From positions 25,273,001 to 25,337,000 of the forward strand of contig OY292275.1 of assembly GCA_958496175.1 (NCBI GenBank): DNA of 64,000 nucleotides, given 5' to 3'. Under the pieces are notes generated by a model that did no database searches, was not told the origin of the DNA, and worked only from the letters and a program-made list of their open reading frames with translations. A program made the position numbers and the translations under genes. This DNA comes from Sisyra terminalis (taxonomy: Eukaryota > Arthropoda > Insecta > Neuroptera > Sisyridae). Below, piece by piece: positions 60,001 to 64,000 of the stretch (position 1 is its first letter; each line of letters starts with the position of its first letter).

Positions 60001-63000
60001 TAAAAGGTAATCATTAAATAGTGATGCAAAAATTATTCTTATGTCTCTAAATTTGCAATAAAAGATCATTGAAACTATAAAAGTTACAGCGAAACGAACA
60101 ATTTAAATGCATTTATTCTTTTACGGTAGAAACTTTTATTAACTTTCGATTGCGAGTGCAGAAAACGTAAGATTTGAGCTTAATTAAATATCTGGCGACT
60201 GAAAATCAAAATATATAAAAGTTCATTACTTACTTAGGAGTTGATATAGACAACGATAAATTTTGAAAGTAAAGTTTTTCGTTTAAAGAAGTTTGAATGA
60301 AAATGCCAAACTGACTGTATGATTAAAGAAAATAGTGTTACGCTAATCTTGTTACGAAGAATAGAAAATTCAAATTTCTTCTTCTTTATTGTTTGTGATT
60401 ATTAGGCAATTATGTTTGCGAATTGGGAATTTCATTTGAAGATTTACGACGTGATGTAACTACTAAAACAACTAACTGAGGCGAATCAAACTGAACAAAG
60501 TTTTCGTGAGTATAACAATGCAATGTGATTGTAACACATATTCAAATACATTTACATTTTCCTTCAGCCACATATGGCAATTAGATCTTTCTCTTTCCCT
60601 CCTGTTACTTTAAATGCAATTTGGAATTTCAAGTTGCATTTCTACAAAACGCATCACGTGCTGGCGTAATAAAACAAAGAAAATTATGGGTTGTGTGCTT
60701 TACATAGAACAAAGGCATATTTAATTTCAGTTATTTATTAAATCTAATACTCATGCTTTATAATCTTCCAAGCTACCACAGATATTTACCACTCACTTAC
60801 TTAAATAGATTTCCGAAACAACGAAAAATGCTACGTCTTGAATATTAAGAATTTATGTCTTACCAATACAGTTTCTTAATCCACCGCTAAAAGGAATGAA
60901 GCTGTAGGGCTGTCTTTTATATTTTTCCGCCGGACGAAATCGTTCAGGATTGAAAGACTCGGGTTCTGACCACACTTCCGGGTCGTAATGAACCGCTAGT
61001 GGCGCCGCCACACAGCAACTTCCGGCTGGTATTGTCGTGTTTCGAAGTGTAAGTTCGCGACCTAGAGTCCGGGCGACGATTGGAACAGTAGGAAACAAAC
61101 GCATTGTTTCCTTTACAACCATTTCCAAGTAATACATATCTTTTAAGTCAGCGGCACTTATAAGTCGTAATCGATCGTTACCGAAGATCAATGAAAGTTC
61201 GTTATAAACAGACTCTTGAATTTCTTGATGTATTGCAAGCATTATTAATGTAAAACTACTCACTATAGCAGTTGTTTCACTACCCTAATGCAAAAGAAAA
61301 ACATAAGAATAATGGAATTAGCTATTTTATTACATCTTCCTTCATAAAATATTATTTTTTTATTTTTGAACCTAGTTACACTTACCGCTGCTAAGAATAT
61401 ATTAATATCCTGTATTATTTCTTCCTTATTATACGCAATTTTATTAAACTTTATATCAAACAAAAAGTTTAAAAGTGGTTTCTTCTCTGGATTTGCCCGA
61501 TATTTTAACTTATCGTTATCATTTACACTATAAATACTTTCTTCATAAGTTTCTTCCTTCTTGTCGTATATCTAAAAAAATATATATAATGAAAAGTATT
61601 AATTAATAAGTTTATAAATATAATAATACTTTAAATAAAATTAATATGGCATTTATTCTTTGATTTTTTACAAAGTAAAAAATGTGCTTAGTAAAAAAAT
61701 TGCACTCAAAAGTTAAATAACTTTTCTTCAATAACTATTCTTAAATTAAAAAAAAAATGTAAAGATTATTTAGTTCTGACGATAATTTTAATTATTTTAC
61801 TTAAATTTTGAAAGAAAAATACTAAGTAGAACATGTAACGTTGCCACGTATTGATGTCGTTAAAAGAGACTTATTAGCCGTTAACATTATTTTTCAAAAA
61901 GTTTTATTAAGTAGTAGTGAATTATTTATAAAAATTAATAATTAATTTAATAATAAATTAAGTAATTTTTGCGTTAATTTTTGTATAAGAAATTTTCTAT
62001 GCGAGTGAATTTCTATATGGGCAGCTTTCAGTAGCTTTCTGTGGACAAATTTCGTGTGAGGATTTTTCTAGTGTCTGTTCACCGGATTAATATAGAATAG
62101 AACACTTTGAAACTTATAAAAGAAAACAAAAAACGAATCATACAAAGTGTAATCTAAAATATAGTTTTGAGAAAGAAATATGACCAAGAATAACGACCAT
62201 CAGAAACAAAATAAAAGCGGTGGAATTGTACTATTTTAGAAGATTTAAAAAAGTGTAAAAGTCACGTATAATGATATGATAAGAACAGGAGAAATATGGT
62301 CACCAATAGATGTTAATGCTTATGAAAAGAATAGTACAAAATAGAGCATTACAATGGTATGGTCATATTCAAGGAATCCCAAATCACAATTGGCTAAAAA
62401 GAGTATTAAAATAAGAACTCCTAGGAAAACCAGGAGACGAATCGGGAAGATCAGCTTTACGATGGGAAACTTACATCGGACAAGCTATGGCAAAGGAAGA
62501 TCTAGGGGGAGGATTGAAAAATCAGAGAACTGTGGAGGGCAAAAACGGCGAACTCGTAATGGCGAAATGCCGAAGAACAAGAAGAAGAAGATATATCGGC
62601 CTAACGTAGTTGTAGTGGGAAATATTATATTGGTACCAGAGAAAAGTGAAATCATCCTAGCGAAATGCTATGCTATACATCATTATTATATGTTTTTTAA
62701 TCGTCCGTGTTTCGTGTTTCATACAATTATTCGTACATATCAAAGGACGCGAACCAGAGTGTGACGAATATGTATACTATATTTCGCTGTTCTATGTACA
62801 AATTACACATTTAACAGGCCAATGTAGTTTTGCTGTAGACTACCTTTGATATTTTAGAGAAAAGCAAGTAATAAAACATATCAAAATAACTGATCTGAAC
62901 CAAGATGTAAACATGCCTAGTATTATAAATAGCCAATGCTATTTGTTAATGAAATACGCAGTGACTTAGTTATTATAAGGTTACGATTTATTTTTGCAAC

Positions 63001-64000
63001 ATAATATTACTATTTGTAGAAAATTTTCCAAACACAATATGAAAATAGCTTATTTTAAAAACAACAATTTTATAACGTTAAACATTTTGCTATGATTTTT
63101 TAAATAATTTCTTCTAAACTTCGGTCAGTTTTTTCTCGAACTGAAAAAAGAGTATTAAAAGTAATTTTAATGAACTGATAATTATCAGTATTCATATTTA
63201 AAGAATCTAATATTATAAGTACAAAACAATAATTTCTCAACATTTTCATTTCACGAATTCAGTTTTGGTTTCGGTCGTAGTTTTGACTTGACAAAGGCTG
63301 AAACAATTTTTTTTTACCAAAACCGAAAGTTCGATCAGACAGTAATTATAATGCAACTTAAAAAGGGTTAAACGATATTTTCAGTTTTTTTTATTTTAGT
63401 AATCTTTTGCATCTTTAATAAGTATATTGTGTTATTATTCACCTAGTTCTCTTTTTATACTAAAGATATGTTCCCAAAAAAATCGTGTAAGAATGAATTA
63501 AGTGTAATAAATATAAAAAAAATCTTGTTGGAGTTCACTATAGAATTTACTCGTGCTTACACAAAAATTCATATTAAAACAAAACAAATAGTATAGAAAG
63601 AGAATTTGTTTTTATTTTTAACTCGTGTTAAATCAAATTTGTGTAAAAAGGGAATTAGGTGAATATATCATTAATTAAACCAATTATTTTTTCTTGGTTT
63701 TGATTTTTCTAAAAATCTTTATGGACGCTTTTGAACTTTAATTTGATTTGAACACACATCTCATTTGAACTTTTTTCTGATATTTTAACTAACAACGCTT
63801 ATGCATAAAAAATAATACATATAATTATTTTTTGTTCACGTCGCTAACTTGAAAAATATGGCAGCATTCATAAAATTCTAATTTAAATTCTTACCATGTT
63901 TGAGAAACTATGTAAAATTTTTAAGCATTCTAATTCTTTTTCTCTCATTTTAGTCCGGTTGTAGATAAAGTCGTAATGAAGCCAAAATTTGCATATTTTC
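57031..64000 (-). CDS. Cytochrome P450, CYP4 clan, 3' four exons (N-terminus outside the window)
   Basis: Haem-thiolate monooxygenase, normally ER-anchored; insect CYP4-clan members oxidise fatty acids, pheromones, hydrocarbons or toxins (family knowledge). Exons: 64000-63895 (open at the window edge), 61571-61386, 61284-60864, 57188-57031. GT-AG boundaries and phases agree and give 289 residues of a family near 500. The first exon matches the CYP4 segment before the G helix (FWLHYDFIYNRT, LKILHSFSN). The I-helix motif AAGSETT spans the second intron. Further on are the K-helix ETMR, FNPERFRP, and the haem loop PFSGGLRNCIG, whose Cys ligand lies three codons before the last splice site. The last exon reads GRKFAFMSTKTLL to a TAA stop. 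The I-helix has Ala where CYP4 enzymes usually have the Glu that can bond haem, and Glu for the usual Asp. The last intron is 3.7 kb. Family and subfamily cannot be assigned without the N-terminus; the SETT form recalls divergent CYP4-clan families such as CYP313/325. Confidence 0.95.
59195..59453. mobile_element. Probable hAT-type MITE relic in the last P450 intron
   Basis: The right end, read on the minus strand, is AGCAGTGGCGTAGCGTGCCT followed by GGGGCTCTG. CAGTGGCGTAGC is a frequent hAT terminus in animals. The left end near 59195 (GGGGCCCCTAACG) is degraded. Confidence 0.4.
59590..59720 (+). repeat. Tail fragment of dispersed repeat family 'R' inside the last P450 intron
   Basis: ACTAATAACTGATGTACTC, GCAGTGGATTAAAAAA and AACTTCTCACGCG then CGCATACCGTTTTTT match 12275-12410 and, in part, 26370-26440. 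Confidence 0.65.
62270..62620 (+). pseudogene. Non-LTR retrotransposon relic, extreme C-terminus, in a P450 intron
   Basis: The plus strand encodes NRALQWYGHIQGIPNHNWLK then RVLK, a stop, and GKPGDESGRSALRWETYIGQ. This corresponds to the xLRWxGHVxRMxxxRLxKR...GRPRxxW tail of insect endonuclease-RT proteins. A 136-codon opening in another frame overlaps it and is not the ancestral frame throughout. Confidence 0.65.
63125..63343 (-). mobile_element. Truncated copy of the AGTGTCC-type MITE, inside a P450 intron
   Basis: The reverse complement begins CTGTCTGATCGAACTTTCGG and contains ACTACGACCGAAACC and GAATTCGTGA, matching the left part of 14472-15084. One end is missing. Confidence 0.6.

Noticed and set aside
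62354..62764. 136-codon plus-strand ORF as a basic protein gene
   Set aside because: The Lys/Arg richness comes from reading a decayed non-LTR C-terminus partly out of frame. The neighbouring frame gives the recognisable NRALQWYGHIQGIPNH block.
1..64000. CRISPR array, operons, bacterial promoters or terminators
   Set aside because: No regularly spaced repeats exist and every supported gene is spliced with GT-AG introns, so the window is eukaryotic.

Overview
This is a 64-kb piece of an animal nuclear genome, almost certainly an insect. It is very AT-rich (roughly a quarter G+C, by eye). Genes are split by short introns (54-102 bp) plus a few long ones. The surrounding DNA is full of decayed insect-type transposons: Helitron, hAT, mariner, Harbinger-type MITEs, several non-LTR elements and tRNA-derived SINEs. 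A CYP4-clan cytochrome P450 with an arthropod look and an LPCAT3/nessy-type acyltransferase fit an insect. I cannot name the order with confidence. There is no bacterial or viral gene organisation, so most short ORFs are chance openings in AT-rich DNA.

Four protein-coding loci can be supported. (1) On the minus strand at 21899-23338, a three-exon gene encodes a 263-residue protein with an N-terminal membrane anchor followed by a coiled coil; I do not recognise the family. (2) On the minus strand at 34259-38093, a complete six-exon gene (458 residues) encodes a lysophospholipid acyltransferase of the MBOAT5/LPCAT3 (nessy) type. (3) On the plus strand at 38144-38359, a possible two-exon 53-residue gene starts 50 bp from the acyltransferase start codon in the opposite direction, so the two may share a promoter. 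(4) On the minus strand from 57031 past the right edge, the 3' four exons of a CYP4-clan P450 are present (289 residues, from upstream of the I-helix through the haem-binding loop to the stop); the N-terminal ~200 residues lie outside the window.

Everything else is gene-poor. 1-21 kb is AT-rich DNA with foldback elements (5936-6281, 14030-14450, 15494-16593), a 393-bp MITE (11880-12272; second copy 21053-21437), SINE copies and a Helitron helicase relic (18231-18500). 24.7-32.8 kb holds a hAT relic, a dispersed repeat family with a coding-like block, a non-LTR relic, a foldback element with divergent hammerhead-like motifs (27524-27983) and several MITEs. 38.6-42.3 kb is Helitron-derived. 45.7-51.1 kb is a graveyard of non-LTR, hAT, mariner and Harbinger-type fragments.

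The most interesting unlisted structure is a pair of foldback elements (5936-6281 and 27524-27983). Each carries two outward-facing copies of a motif that resembles a type I hammerhead ribozyme, with core mutations. They look like relics of one ribozyme-bearing retroelement family. All exon boundaries were derived by hand from splice consensus, reading phase and family similarity recalled from general knowledge; no search was run.
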